A stretch of DNA of 39,992 nucleotides from Akkermansiaceae bacterium (GTDB taxonomy: Bacteria > Verrucomicrobiota > Verrucomicrobiia > Verrucomicrobiales > Akkermansiaceae). Location: the NCBI GenBank assembly GCA_026461385.1, contig JAPJNB010000221.1, positions 1 through 39,992 on the forward strand, given 5' to 3'. Positions 1 to 8,348 of this stretch are shown piece after piece (position 1 is the stretch's first letter; every line of letters starts with the position of its first letter). The notes under the pieces are model-generated. The model was not told the origin of the DNA, did not search any database, and saw only the letters and a list, made by a program, of their open reading frames with translations. The position numbers were made by a program, and so were the translations under genes.

Positions 1-1
1 A

Positions 2-388
2 AAGCAGCTGATCGACTACATCCGCACCACCGTGGTCCACGCAGGCGGCATCACGCACCTGCGCCGCATCGCCGACTTGGCCAGCCTCTACCAAGTGCGC
101 ACCGGCTGCCACGGCGCGACCGACCTGTCGCCCGTGTGCATGGGCGCGGCCCTGCACTTTGACACCTGGGTGCCCAACTTTGGCGTGCAAGAGTACATGC
201 CGCACAGCGAAGAAATGCTCTTGCTCTTCCCGCACGACTACCGCTTCGAGCGCGGCATGATGCACTGCGGCGAGTCACCTGGTCACGGGGTGGACATCGA
301 CGAGAAGCTGGCTGCCAAGTACCCGTACCAGCGCGCTTATTTGCCGGTGAACCGGCTGCAGCAGGATGGGACGCTTTGGAATTGGTGA
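2..388 (+). CDS. manD: D-mannonate dehydratase family protein (enolase superfamily), C-terminal part
   Basis: The 5' part lies outside the window; the frame is open from base 2 and ends at TGA 386-388. The visible 128 residues carry the C-terminal signature of the ManD/RspA branch of the enolase superfamily: [16 protein letters not shown], then [30 protein letters not shown] and a terminal GTLWNW. Family members dehydrate D-mannonate to 2-keto-3-deoxygluconate, or have low or no such activity (RspA-like proteins). The histidine in TGCHGATD lies in the barrel active-site region. It is a sugar-acid gene and looks unrelated to the lipid-type catabolic genes to its right; about 500 non-coding bases separate them. 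Family call secure; exact substrate unknown. Confidence 0.85.
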   Translation, partial: KQLIDYIRTTVVHAGGITHLRRIADLASLYQVRTGCHGATDLSPVCMGAALHFDTWVPNFGVQEYMPHSEEMLLLFPHDYRFERGMMHCGESPGHGVDIDEKLAAKYPYQRAYLPVNRLQQDGTLWNW

Positions 389-420
389 GTTGGCCTGGAT
401 ATGAATGGGCTGCTTTGCAG

Positions 421-462
421 CGTTAGCGGTCATCGGCTTGCAGAGTAAGAGAACCGCTAACG
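421..462. repeat. 10-bp inverted repeat downstream of the mannonate dehydratase gene
   Basis: CGTTAGCGGT (421-430) is perfectly complementary to ACCGCTAACG (453-462), with a 22-base loop. It begins 33 bases after the stop codon, so it may act as a 3'-end stabilising hairpin or weak terminator, but no T-run follows on either strand. Confidence 0.5.
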
Positions 463-592
463 GCCAGGAGCGATAAGCGAATCTCAACTTTGTCCGGTAA
501 AGCGAAGCTCGGAATGTGCTGACCGCTGACTTGTGATTTCCGACTGACTTAAGTGGTTAGATTAGCCGAAATCGCAATACGGTGGAAATTTC

Positions 593-610
593 GAATGGTC
601 GAAACCATTC
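593..610. repeat. Perfect 7-bp hairpin with CGAA loop
   Basis: GAATGGT (593-599) pairs with ACCATTC (604-610) around a CGAA tetraloop. No U-tract follows on the plus strand, so it is not an obvious intrinsic terminator. Function unknown. Confidence 0.4.
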
Positions 611-836
611 TCCTGCGGAATGTCTGAATGAGAACCTTTTTGAGCCCCTCAAGCAAGGCGACCGGACAGAGGGGTGACGACCCGAAAAGCGGAGGTAGCA
701 CTGCTCGATCATTTCATCGAGCAACTGAGCGATTTACGTCAGCTGTATGTAGCGAACATCACCCTAACTATGTTCAGGGCGCTGACGGATCTGCGCGTAG
801 ATACACATCCGTCGCCCCGGTGCATATTGAATCATT

Positions 837-871
837 AAAAAATCAGGCGGCCAGGTTTTCACCGGGCCGCC
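837..871 (-). terminator. Rho-independent terminator of the binding-protein gene
   Basis: On the minus strand the arms GGCGGCC (871-865) and GGCCGCC (852-846) form a GC-rich stem. The loop side adds a GGT/ACC pairing (861-863 with 854-856). A T-rich tract follows (plus-strand A-run 837-842). It lies 22 bases after the stop codon of the binding-protein gene at 893. Confidence 0.8.
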
Positions 872-892
872 ACCGTTGTCAGGCCATATAGC

Positions 893-2110
893 TCATCGGC
901 CTCCGCCAAGGATGCCGCCCGTCGACTCGTAGCGGGTGCCATTGAACTGGATCATTTGCCACTGCTCAACCGGGTAAGCGTTACTAGCGCTGGTCGAGAC
1001 ATTAATGCCCGGATAGAGCATTGGCAGAGTCATGTTCAAGCTCAACGCCTGCTTCATAAGGTTCTCGCGGGTCAGGTTGTCGCCCGCCTGCTTGATCGTC
1101 TGCACAAGCGTCTGCGCGGATGAGTACCCGATCAAATTGAGCACGTCCGTAGAGTCGCCACCTGGGTAATACCGCTTCATGAAAGCGGAGAAATCCTGGT
1201 ACTCTTTCGTGGTCTGGACTGCCGGGTCGGTCGGATCGCGCAGGTAGTTTGCACTGTAAAGGCCCTTAGAAGCATCCAGTCCGGCCGGCTTCAAGACCGA
1301 TCCCACGGAGTTGGAAACGTTGGAAAGGTAGCGCGCAGGCGTCCAGTTAACTTCTGCCGCCTTTTTGATCGCCATCGCAGCGAACTTCGGCGTAGCAAGA
1401 ATGATCAGGGTGTCGGCGCCAGTGCCTTTCATCGTCACAATCTGGCTGTCGATCGTCGGGTCACTCGTCTCATAGGTCTGGGTCGTGACAATCATGGACT
1501 TGGCCTTGTCGCCAAGGCCATCCAGCAGGCCCTTTTGATAGTCCTTGCCGAAATCGTCGTTCTGCATCAGAACAGCGATCTTGGCATTAGGAGAGTTCTT
1601 CAGGATGTGCTGGGCATACGCACGGGCTTCGGACTGGTAGGTCGGCTGCCAGCCAATCGTCCAAGGGTTTTCCTGGATATTGCCCCAACGTGTTGCGCCG
1701 GTCGCCACGAAGAGCTGCGGGACCTTCTTGGCATTCATGTATTTCTGGATTGCCAGGTTTTGCGAAGTGCCCAAAGGCAGGAAAATGGCAAGCACCTCGT
1801 CCTGCTCAACAAGTTTGCGGGCCTGCTCCACCGTCTTGGCTGGCGAGTAAGCATCATCATACGAAATGAAATTGATCTTCCGACCGTTGATGCCGCCCTC
1901 GGTATTGACTTTGGTGAAGTAAGCGCCTGCGGCCTTAGCGATTGTGCCGTAGGCAGACGCCGGGCCTGAGTACGGATGGATGTTTCCGATTTTGATTTCG
2001 GTATCAGTGGCTCCGGTGTCATAGCGCTTTTGCGCTTGAGCTGTTGTAGCCATGGCTAGGCTGGCGACAAAGCCTGCCAGCAGTAAGCGGCGAGAGTTTT
2101 GAACAGTCAT
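893..2110 (-). CDS. ABC transporter periplasmic substrate-binding protein (Leu/Ile/Val-type)
   Basis: The 405-residue protein has a Sec signal peptide (RRLLLAGFVASLAMATTAQA, cleaved after AQA) followed by a type I periplasmic-binding fold: the N-lobe starts at TEIKIGNIHPYSGPASAYG, with GINGRKINFISYDDAYSP and later IAVLMQNDDFGKDY. Such proteins deliver amino acids, or in Burkholderiales often small aromatic or alicyclic acids, to LivHMGF permeases. The start at 2110 was chosen over an upstream in-frame ATG (2143) because AGGAGA lies 5 bases before it and the signal peptide then has normal length. The gene is divergent from the SDR-livGFHM operon, which lacks its own binding protein, so this is almost certainly its partner. 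A regulon site at 2204-2219 with TAGCAT at 2180-2175 gives a predicted start near 2168. Own terminator at 837-871. Confidence 0.9.
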   Translation of the reverse strand: MTVQNSRRLLLAGFVASLAMATTAQAQKRYDTGATDTEIKIGNIHPYSGPASAYGTIAKAAGAYFTKVNTEGGINGRKINFISYDDAYSPAKTVEQARKLVEQDEVLAIFLPLGTSQNLAIQKYMNAKKVPQLFVATGATRWGNIQENPWTIGWQPTYQSEARAYAQHILKNSPNAKIAVLMQNDDFGKDYQKGLLDGLGDKAKSMIVTTQTYETSDPTIDSQIVTMKGTGADTLIILATPKFAAMAIKKAAEVNWTPARYLSNVSNSVGSVLKPAGLDASKGLYSANYLRDPTDPAVQTTKEYQDFSAFMKRYYPGGDSTDVLNLIGYSSAQTLVQTIKQAGDNLTRENLMKQALSLNMTLPMLYPGINVSTSASNAYPVEQWQMIQFNGTRYESTGGILGGGR

Positions 2111-2174
2111 GTTGTCTCCTGTGAGTTGAAGTTGTGATGCCACCGAAAGCGACGCGCTTGGTGAACACTCCTAA

Positions 2175-2219
2175 ATGCTAGATCCGTCCCTCGACCCATC
2201 TCATCGTCTAAAGCGACGA
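2175..2219 (-). promoter_or_regulatory. Regulon site 1 and -10 of the binding-protein gene
   Basis: Site TCGTCTAAAGCGACGA at 2204-2219 (arms TCGTC/GACGA, 6-base centre). Reading toward the gene, 23 bases separate it from TAGCAT (2180-2175), a 4/6 match to TATAAT. Predicted transcript start is near 2168, leaving a leader of about 58 bases to the ATG at 2110. Confidence 0.7.
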
Positions 2220-2252
2220 GTTGGCATGCTTTGCGGTCGCACCACCAATCGC

Positions 2253-2295
2253 TCGTCTATTCCGACGATCTCAGCAGAACCAAGGCGACTTTAAA
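2253..2295 (+). promoter_or_regulatory. Regulon site 2 and -10 of the SDR-livGFHM operon
   Basis: Site TCGTCTATTCCGACGA at 2253-2268, then 21 bases, then TTTAAA at 2290-2295. Predicted transcript start near 2302, about 24 bases before the SDR start codon at 2326. Sites 1 and 2 are 49 bp apart in the same divergent promoter region, each oriented to its own gene. Confidence 0.7.
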
Positions 2296-2325
2296 GTCTT
2301 CATGTTTAATTCCATCAGGACCCAG

Positions 2326-3120
2326 ATGCAACTTAATTCGTCAACTTCAGCCGTGATAACCGGCGGTGCTTCAGGCCTTGGCGCAGCGACAGCCCGCCGC
2401 CTAGCCGCTCTTGGTGTCAAGATCGCACTCTTCGATTTCAACTCCGAACTGGGCGAACAACTCGCAGATGAGCTTGGTGGCGTGTTCTGCAAAGTTGACG
2501 TCACTCGTGACGACCAGGTCGATGCTGCTTTCGCAAAGGCACGTGCTGGCAACGGGCAGGAGCGTATCCTTGTGAATTGCGCCGGCATCGGGCCGGCGTA
2601 CAAGACTGCCAGCCGTGACAAGAAAACTGGCGTCATTTCGCACTTTCCCATCGAGAAGTTCGAGCAGACGATCCAAGTCAACCTGATAGGTTCATTCCGC
2701 TGTGCAGCCAAGTCGGCGGCAGGCATGCTGACGCTGGACCCATTAATCGACGAACATCACAGTGGTGAGCGCGGACTCATCGTCAACACTGCCTCCGTCG
2801 CTGCGCAGGATGGTCAGGTGGGTCAAGCGGCTTATAGCGCCTCCAAAGGCGGCCTCTTGGGCGTGACGCTGCCTATGGCTCGTGACCTGATGGGCGAAGG
2901 CATTCGAGTCAACACAATCCTGCCCGGCCTCTTCGAGACGCCACTATTGATGGCTCTGCCAGAAAACGTGCTCACGGCACTTGCGCAATCGGTTCCTTTC
3001 CCCCGCCGCCTGGGCAAACCCGCCGAGTACGCTGCGATGGTAGAGGCCATCGCCTCTAACAGTTATCTGAACGGCGAGTGCATTCGCCTGGACGGCGCCA
3101 TTCGCATGGCACCGCGCTGA
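2326..3120 (+). CDS. SDR, 3-hydroxyacyl-CoA dehydrogenase type II (HSD10-like)
   Basis: The 264-residue classical short-chain dehydrogenase has the NAD-binding TGGASGLG at 12-19, NCAG at 84-87, and catalytic Ser157, Tyr170 and Lys174 (YSASK). An Asp after the second strand (LFDFN) indicates NAD rather than NADP. Length, the insertion around 92-110 and the C-terminal LNGECIRLDGAIRMAPR match the HSD17B10/type II 3-hydroxyacyl-CoA dehydrogenases, which oxidise 3-hydroxyacyl-CoA, including 2-methyl-branched ones. The start at 2326 has AGGA 5 bases upstream; the ATG at 2302 coincides with the predicted transcript start and lacks a ribosome site. This enzyme may supply the dehydrogenase step that the eroded HAD domain of the fused protein at 16469-18331 may no longer perform. 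First gene of the plus-strand operon. Confidence 0.85.
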   Translation: MQLNSSTSAVITGGASGLGAATARRLAALGVKIALFDFNSELGEQLADELGGVFCKVDVTRDDQVDAAFAKARAGNGQERILVNCAGIGPAYKTASRDKKTGVISHFPIEKFEQTIQVNLIGSFRCAAKSAAGMLTLDPLIDEHHSGERGLIVNTASVAAQDGQVGQAAYSASKGGLLGVTLPMARDLMGEGIRVNTILPGLFETPLLMALPENVLTALAQSVPFPRRLGKPAEYAAMVEAIASNSYLNGECIRLDGAIRMAPR

Positions 3121-3141
3121 AACTTCAACGAGGAAAGGAAT

Positions 3142-3255
3142 ATGGTTGAAGCCTTCATCGTCACCATTAGGCGCGCTACTGTCGGCCACTACGGGCTGAC
3201 AAACTTGTGCGAGGGAGGTGACATGGCGATTTTCACCATCATCGACATCTTCTGA
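3142..3255 (+). pseudogene. Remnant of a thiolase gene: N-terminus fused in frame to C-terminus
   Basis: A 37-codon frame with a strong ribosome site (GAGGAAAGGA just upstream). Its first 18 residues, MVEAFIVTIRRATVGHYG, look like a thiolase amino terminus. The rest, YGLTNLCEGGDMAIFTI, looks like the extreme thiolase carboxy terminus with the second catalytic Cys in CEGG (compare CEGGGxANxTI in sterol-type thiolases). About 350 middle residues are missing. Thiolases have a Tyr-Gly or similar near both ends, so deletion between two short matching tracts is a natural explanation. The position after an HSD10-like dehydrogenase is where a thiolase is expected. The small frame may still be translated. 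The last residues (IIDIF) deviate from IIERL. Confidence 0.6.
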
Positions 3256-3299
3256 CAGACAAGCCTGCTCCCATCGGCGCGGGTCACCGGAAAACGCAA

Positions 3300-4100
3300 A
3301 TGAATCAAAATAAAACTGGAGACAAGCCGCTGCTGCAAGTCGACAACGTGTCCGTGCGCTTCGGCGGCATCGTGGCCCTGGACGGCGTTAGCTTCGACGT
3401 GCGACGTGGCGAGGTGAGAGGCCTCATCGGACCCAACGGGGCCGGCAAGAGCACGTTGTTCAACTGCCTGTCCCGGCTCTACAGCTGCGACGAAGGATCA
3501 ATCCACTTCGACGGACAGGTGCTGTCGGATCAGCCACGTCACCGGATCGCCGCCATGGGCGTCGGGCGTACGTTCCAGAACCTTGCACTATTCCGCACGA
3601 TGACTGTGCGAGACAACGTGCTGGTGGGAACACATGCCCACCATCGAGCTGGCTTCTTGCGCGACATCCTGCGCCTGCCGGCTGCGGTCAGATCGGAGCG
3701 CGCGGCCTTAGAACGTGCAGAAGAATCGATCGAACTGCTGGGCCTGGGTCCTTTCGCCAATACCATTGTGGCCGACCTGCCTTTTGGCACCCAGAAGCGC
3801 GTGGAACTCGCCCGCGCCCTTGCCTGCGAGCCGTCCCTGCTGTTGCTCGACGAACCGGCCTGCGGACTCAACCATGAAGAGCTGAATGGCCTGGGCGATC
3901 TGATCCTGGACATTCGCCAGCGCCTAAATCTAACCGTCCTGCTCGTGGAGCATCACATGGGGCTGGTCATGGGGGTGTGCGACAGAATCGTCGCACTCAA
4001 CTTCGGCAAGAAGATCGCTGACGGCACGCCCACCGAAGTACGCCAACACCCCGAGGTCATTCGTGCCTACCTGGGTGAAGAACAAAAGGAGGCAGCATGA
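3300..4100 (+). CDS. livG: Branched-chain amino acid type ABC transporter, ATPase LivG
   Basis: The 266-residue cytoplasmic ATPase has Walker A GPNGAGKST at about 44-52, Walker B LLLLDEPACGLN, and the switch His in LLVEHHM. The signature loop reads LPFGTQKRVELARAL, a variant of the LSxGxQ loop seen in LivG subfamilies. The C-terminal extension ADGTPTEVRQHPEVIRAYLGEE is typical of LivG. It pairs with LivF (next gene, 4-bp ATGA overlap) on the LivH/LivM permease. It starts 44 bases after the thiolase remnant with only a weak ribosome site, so it depends on the operon promoter at 2253-2295. Confidence 0.92.
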   Translation: MNQNKTGDKPLLQVDNVSVRFGGIVALDGVSFDVRRGEVRGLIGPNGAGKSTLFNCLSRLYSCDEGSIHFDGQVLSDQPRHRIAAMGVGRTFQNLALFRTMTVRDNVLVGTHAHHRAGFLRDILRLPAAVRSERAALERAEESIELLGLGPFANTIVADLPFGTQKRVELARALACEPSLLLLDEPACGLNHEELNGLGDLILDIRQRLNLTVLLVEHHMGLVMGVCDRIVALNFGKKIADGTPTEVRQHPEVIRAYLGEEQKEAA

Positions 4101-4813
4101 CCCGATTGCTCGAAGTGCAAGGCCTGAAGGCCTGGTATGGCTCTACCGAAGTGCTGCACGGCATCGACCTGAACGTCGAAGAAGGCCAGGTGACAGCATT
4201 GCTGGGTGCCAATGGCGCGGGCAAGACCACGACGCTTCGGTCCATTTGCAAGCACCTGGTCCGTATCGGCGGCAGCGTCACGTTCCGCGGTGAGCGCATC
4301 GACAACTACTCAACCGAACAGATCGCCATGGCCGGAGTCGGGCATGTTCCGGACGGCCGCGGCACCTTCCTCGGCCTCTCTGCCGAGGAGAACTTACGGC
4401 TGGGTGCGCATGCCCGGCGCGATCGGTCAGCGGTACTGGAAGACCTTGAGCGCATGTACAGCTACTTCCCACGCCTCAAGGAACGGCGCGCGCAGCAGGC
4501 AGGCACGCTCTCCGGCGGCGAGCAGCAGATGCTGGCGATTGCCCGTGCGCTCATGGGGCGTCCATCGTTGCTGTTGCTGGACGAGCCGTCGTTCGGACTC
4601 GCACCCCTGGTGGTGCGGGACATCTTCGACATCATGCGCCGCGTGCGCTCGGAAGAGCGCGTATCCATCCTTATCGTCGAGCAGAACGCGCGGGCCGCGC
4701 TTGAACTCGCCGACACAGCCTACCTGCTGGAGACGGGCCGCATCGTCAAGCACGGCACCAGCGCCGACATGCGCAACGATGACGCCGTGCGTCGCGCCTA
4801 CCTTGGAGAATGA
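4097..4813 (+). CDS. livF: Branched-chain amino acid type ABC transporter, ATPase LivF
   Basis: The 238-residue second ATPase of the importer has Walker A GANGAGKTT at 37-45, signature LSGGEQQMLAIARALM, Walker B LLLLDEPSFGLAP and switch His replaced by Gln-Asn (VEQNAR), as is usual for LivF. HVPDGRGTF is the LivF Q-loop region. The start overlaps the livG stop (ATGA), and its stop overlaps livH, so the permease genes are translationally coupled. Confidence 0.93.
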   Translation: MTRLLEVQGLKAWYGSTEVLHGIDLNVEEGQVTALLGANGAGKTTTLRSICKHLVRIGGSVTFRGERIDNYSTEQIAMAGVGHVPDGRGTFLGLSAEENLRLGAHARRDRSAVLEDLERMYSYFPRLKERRAQQAGTLSGGEQQMLAIARALMGRPSLLLLDEPSFGLAPLVVRDIFDIMRRVRSEERVSILIVEQNARAALELADTAYLLETGRIVKHGTSADMRNDDAVRRAYLGE

Positions 4814-5688
4814 TGATGGAAACTTTTGTCCAGCAGTTGATGGCCGGCCTGTCCACGGGAGGCATCTATGCGTGCCTGGCTCTCGCCTTGGTGATGATCT
4901 ACCAGGCTACACACCACGTGAACTTCGCGCAGGGGGAGATGGCGATGTTCTCGACCTTCATTGCCTGGGCGCTTATCCAGGCTGGACTGCCCTACTGGGT
5001 GGCGTTCGGCGCAACGGTCGTGATTTCGTTCGGGATGGGCGCCGTGCTTGAGTTCGCCGTCATTCGGCCCCTGCACAAGGCCCCCGAGCTCAGTGTGGTC
5101 GTCGTTTTCATCGGACTGCTCATGGTGTTTCACAGCCTGGCGGGCTGGATCTTCGGCACCCAGATCAAAGAGTTTCCGAGCCCGTTTCCTAAGGATGCCT
5201 GGTTCGGCGGGTCCATGATGTCGCCGCATCAGGTGGGGACGATCTTCGTGGCGATGTGCATCGTGGCGCTCTTGTTCACCTTCTTTCGGTTTACCACGCT
5301 GGGTCTGACGATGCGGGCAGCGGCGCAGAACCCGGGGTCGTCGCGCCTGCTCGGCATTCGGGTGGGGAGGATGCTCATGCTGGGCTGGGGTCTGGCCGGC
5401 GCCATCGGCGCAGTCGCTGGGATGATGGTCGCGCCAGTGGTATTTCTCGACCCTGGGATGATGACTGGGGTGTTGATTTACGCGTTTGCGGGCGCCCTGA
5501 TCGGCGGTATCGACAACCCGGTCGGTGCCATCCTGGGCGGCTTTTTGGTCGGCGTACTGGAGAACCTGATTGGGACCTACATCGTTGGCACAGAGCTCAA
5601 GCTGTCGGTCGCACTGGTGCTGATCATCGTCGTCCTGGTGGTCCGGCCCGCGGGGCTCCTCGGTCGGCACATCGTTCAACGTGTCTGA
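4810..5688 (+). CDS. livH: Branched-chain amino acid type ABC transporter, permease LivH
   Basis: The inner-membrane permease of about 290 residues has roughly eight hydrophobic segments, beginning LMAGLSTGGIYACLALALVMIY. The family motif VNFAQGEMAMFSTFIAW and the GAIGAVAGMM and GALIGGIDNPVGAILGGFLVG loops are LivH signatures. Three ATG codons stand in tandem (4810, 4813, 4816). GGAG at 4805-4808 fits 4816 best (7-base spacing), which would give 290 residues; the first ATG overlaps the livF stop. Confidence 0.92.
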   Translation: MMMETFVQQLMAGLSTGGIYACLALALVMIYQATHHVNFAQGEMAMFSTFIAWALIQAGLPYWVAFGATVVISFGMGAVLEFAVIRPLHKAPELSVVVVFIGLLMVFHSLAGWIFGTQIKEFPSPFPKDAWFGGSMMSPHQVGTIFVAMCIVALLFTFFRFTTLGLTMRAAAQNPGSSRLLGIRVGRMLMLGWGLAGAIGAVAGMMVAPVVFLDPGMMTGVLIYAFAGALIGGIDNPVGAILGGFLVGVLENLIGTYIVGTELKLSVALVLIIVVLVVRPAGLLGRHIVQRV

Positions 5689-6739
5689 TGTCCATCCCAT
5701 GCAAAACATGACCACCACTTCTACTACCTCCTCCACCGCATCGTCTGTCATCAGCGCAGGGGCGGCGACAACATCCCGCTCCTATTTGGGACTTGCAGGA
5801 ATCCTCGTGCTCCTGGCGCTGGCCATCGCACTGGCGTTTATGGTCAAGGGCTACGTGCTCTTCCAAGCCACCATGCTGCTGTCCTATGCCATCGCGCTCG
5901 TGGGTCTGAACCTGCTAACCGGTTACAACGGGCAGATCTCGCTTGGGCACGGTGCCTTCTTCGCCATTGGCGCTTACACGGTGGGCGTGCTTATGGACAA
6001 AGCATCGACACCTTACTGGCTGGCGGTGCCTGTTGGCGGGATCGTCTGCCTCGCCGCCGGCTACGCCTTTGGTCGACCGGCCCTCAAGCTCCAGGGACTG
6101 TACCTCGCACTCGCCACCTTTGCCTTGGGTGTGGTGACGCCGCAGTTGCTCAAGTACAAGCACCTTGAGCATTGGACGGGCGGCGTGGGGGGCATCGTGC
6201 TGACCAAGCCCGAGGCACCTTTCGGACTGCCGCTCACTGCCGACCAGTGGTTTTACCTGTTCACGCTAGCCGTGGCAGCCGTGCTCATGTGGCTTGCACG
6301 AAACCTGATCGACAGCGGCACCGGGCGCGCGATCCGTGCCATCCGGGACCACGAGATGGCCGCGGAATCGATGGGCGTGGACAACCGGCACTACAAGTCG
6401 ATGACATTTGGGATTTCGGCGGCCTTTACCGGCATTGGCGGTGGTCTGTCCGCACTGGCGGTCCAGTTCGTGTCGCCCGACTCGTTCACCATGTTTTTGT
6501 CGATCTCTCTGCTCGTAGGCGTTGTCGTAGGCGGGGTAGGCACGTTGTGGGGCGCAGCATTTGGAGCAGCTTTCATCATGTTCGTGCCCAACATGGCGGA
6601 GAAGGTATCTAAGGACGCCGCATGGGGTGTCTATGGCGTTGTGCTCATCCTCTTCATCTTCGTGATGCCCGGCGGTGTGATGGGCCTGCTGGCAAAAGTC
6701 AAATCAAGCCTTGCACGCCGTAAGGACCTGCCCGTATAA
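5681..6739 (+). CDS. livM: Branched-chain amino acid type ABC transporter, permease LivM
   Basis: The polytopic inner-membrane protein has the LivM signatures LNLLTGYNGQISLGHGAFFAIGAYT and GRAIRAIRDHEMAAESMGVD, with VGGVGTLWGAAFGAAFI near the end. From the GTG at 5681 (overlapping the livH stop by 8 bases) it is 352 residues. ATG codons at 5699 and 5708 are alternatives, and none has a clear ribosome site. The N-terminal 35 residues are unusually rich in Ser, Thr and Ala, which hints that the true start lies within them. Last transporter gene; 57 bases separate it from the synthetase. Confidence 0.9.
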   Translation: MSDVHPMQNMTTTSTTSSTASSVISAGAATTSRSYLGLAGILVLLALAIALAFMVKGYVLFQATMLLSYAIALVGLNLLTGYNGQISLGHGAFFAIGAYTVGVLMDKASTPYWLAVPVGGIVCLAAGYAFGRPALKLQGLYLALATFALGVVTPQLLKYKHLEHWTGGVGGIVLTKPEAPFGLPLTADQWFYLFTLAVAAVLMWLARNLIDSGTGRAIRAIRDHEMAAESMGVDNRHYKSMTFGISAAFTGIGGGLSALAVQFVSPDSFTMFLSISLLVGVVVGGVGTLWGAAFGAAFIMFVPNMAEKVSKDAAWGVYGVVLILFIFVMPGGVMGLLAKVKSSLARRKDLPV

Positions 6740-6796
6740 GGACACGCCTCATCAGTGTTTGAACAGAACGTCGACGACTCTGAATTGTAGAAGCTC

Positions 6797-8329
6797 ATGT
6801 ATCCAGCAATCCATGCTTCAGTTACTCCAGACAAGCCGGCCGTGTTGATGGCTGCAACGGGTCAGCAGGTGAGTTACGCTGAGCTGGAAGACCGATCGCT
6901 TCGACTGGCGAACTGGTTGCGTAGCATCGGCCTGCGTCGCGGCGATGTGATCGCGCTCATCGCCGACAACGATGCGCGCGTTTTCGACATCTACTGGGCG
7001 GCACAGCGGACGGGCCTGTACCTCACGGCCGTGAACTACCGGCTCCGCGCTGATGAGATCCAGTACATCCTCGAAAACTCTGGGGCCCGCGTCGCATTCG
7101 TTGGCGATGTTTCGCAGGAAGCGATCGATGCCCTCACCGGTGTCACCGGACTCGGCCACCAGGTCGCGTTCGCCTCTGACTGGCCTGGCTACTTGTCTCT
7201 GGAGGCTCTCATAGCTGGAGCATCGAACGAACGACCGGCGCATGAGCCGCGTGGCGGTGACATGCTCTATTCATCCGGCACCACTGGACGGCCCAAAGGT
7301 GTCCGGCAACAGCTGCCCGAGCGCGCCGTATCGGAACCGGGTGACACCATGGTGGCGATGTTTGGAGGAGTCTTCGGCTTCTCGTCAGACACCGTCTACC
7401 TTTCGCCGGCGCCGCTGTACCACGCAGCGCCGCTGCGAACCTGTGCCACGGTTCAGGCTTTGGGAGGCACCGCCATCATCATGGATCGCTTTGACCCCGA
7501 GGCCGCTTTGGAGGCGATCGAGCGCTGGAAGGTCAATGTCGCCCAGTGGGTGCCCACGATGTTCGTGCGTATGCTGAAGCTACCCGATCCTATTCGGAAG
7601 CGCTACGACGTCTCAAGCCTGAAGATGGCCATTCACGCCGCCGCACCATGTCCGGTCGAGGTCAAGCGGGCGATGATGGACTGGTGGGGCCCGGTTCTCC
7701 ATGAGTATTACTCGTGCACCGAGCTCAACGGTATGACCGTCGTCGGGCCTGAAGAATGGATGAAGAAACCGGGGTCCGTGGGGCGAGCAGTGCTTGGCAA
7801 GATCCACATCTGCGACGACGAAGGGAACGAGCTCGAAGCCGCGCGCGACGGGGTCGTGTATTTCGAACGGGAAACCCTGCCCTTCGAGTACCACGGCGAC
7901 CCGGACAAGACACGCTCGACGCAGCACCCAGCCCATCCAACCTGGACGGCTGTCGGCGACATCGGACATGTGGACGAAGAAGGCTATCTCTTCCTAACGG
8001 ATCGCAAGGCCTTCATGATCATCTCAGGCGGGGTGAATATCTACCCGCAGGAGGTGGAGAACGCGCTGGCATTGCATCCGGCCATTGCCGATGTGGCTGT
8101 GGTCGGCGTGCCCGACACAGAGATGGGCGAACAGGTCAAAGCTGTGGTGATGCTAGCAGAGGGCCATGAACCTAGCGTGAAACTGGCCGAGGCCATTGTC
8201 GAGTTTGCCGGCAGCCGCGTGGCGGCATACAAGTTGCCGCGAAGCGTAGACTTCGTCGACACATTGCCACGCACCCCAACTGGCAAACTCCTTAAGGGCG
8301 AGGTCCGCAAGCGGTACTGGCCCGCCTGA
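6797..8329 (+). CDS. Acyl-CoA synthetase (ANL superfamily)
   Basis: The 510-residue adenylate-forming ligase joins a carboxylic acid to CoA through an acyl-AMP. Its phosphate loop MLYSSGTTGRPKGV is at 156-169, the YYSCTE adenine motif near 300, the GDIGHVDEEGYLFLTDRKAF hinge near 395 and the catalytic Lys in PTGKLLKGEVRKRY near the C-terminus. The aromatic/acyl pocket cannot be assigned by eye. The gene sits at the end of the importer operon, so it probably activates the imported acid. Convergent with the crotonase gene ending at 8349; only 19 bases lie between them. Confidence 0.88.
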   Translation: MYPAIHASVTPDKPAVLMAATGQQVSYAELEDRSLRLANWLRSIGLRRGDVIALIADNDARVFDIYWAAQRTGLYLTAVNYRLRADEIQYILENSGARVAFVGDVSQEAIDALTGVTGLGHQVAFASDWPGYLSLEALIAGASNERPAHEPRGGDMLYSSGTTGRPKGVRQQLPERAVSEPGDTMVAMFGGVFGFSSDTVYLSPAPLYHAAPLRTCATVQALGGTAIIMDRFDPEAALEAIERWKVNVAQWVPTMFVRMLKLPDPIRKRYDVSSLKMAIHAAAPCPVEVKRAMMDWWGPVLHEYYSCTELNGMTVVGPEEWMKKPGSVGRAVLGKIHICDDEGNELEAARDGVVYFERETLPFEYHGDPDKTRSTQHPAHPTWTAVGDIGHVDEEGYLFLTDRKAFMIISGGVNIYPQEVENALALHPAIADVAVVGVPDTEMGEQVKAVVMLAEGHEPSVKLAEAIVEFAGSRVAAYKLPRSVDFVDTLPRTPTGKLLKGEVRKRYWPA

Positions 8330-8348
8330 GTGCGCTAGCACCATTCAT

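Larger units (their letters stand above)
389..892. other. Non-coding spacer of about 500 bases
   Basis: I see no convincing gene here. An open frame at 628-891 has a low-complexity, family-less translation and overlaps the terminator of the neighbouring gene. The stretch holds three hairpins (421-462, 593-610 and the terminator at 837-871) and a weak 7-bp inverted repeat (784-790 with 807-813). The part around 540-620 is more AT-rich than its flanks. It probably marks the border between the sugar-acid locus and the catabolic island. Confidence 0.5.

Noticed and set aside
628..891. 87-codon open frame in the left spacer
   Set aside because: Family-less composition, no good ribosome site, and it runs through the terminator of the binding-protein gene.
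4798..5751. 317-codon frame antisense to livH
   Set aside because: His/Asp/Gln-rich translation typical of an antisense shadow; livH has clear family motifs and coupled starts.
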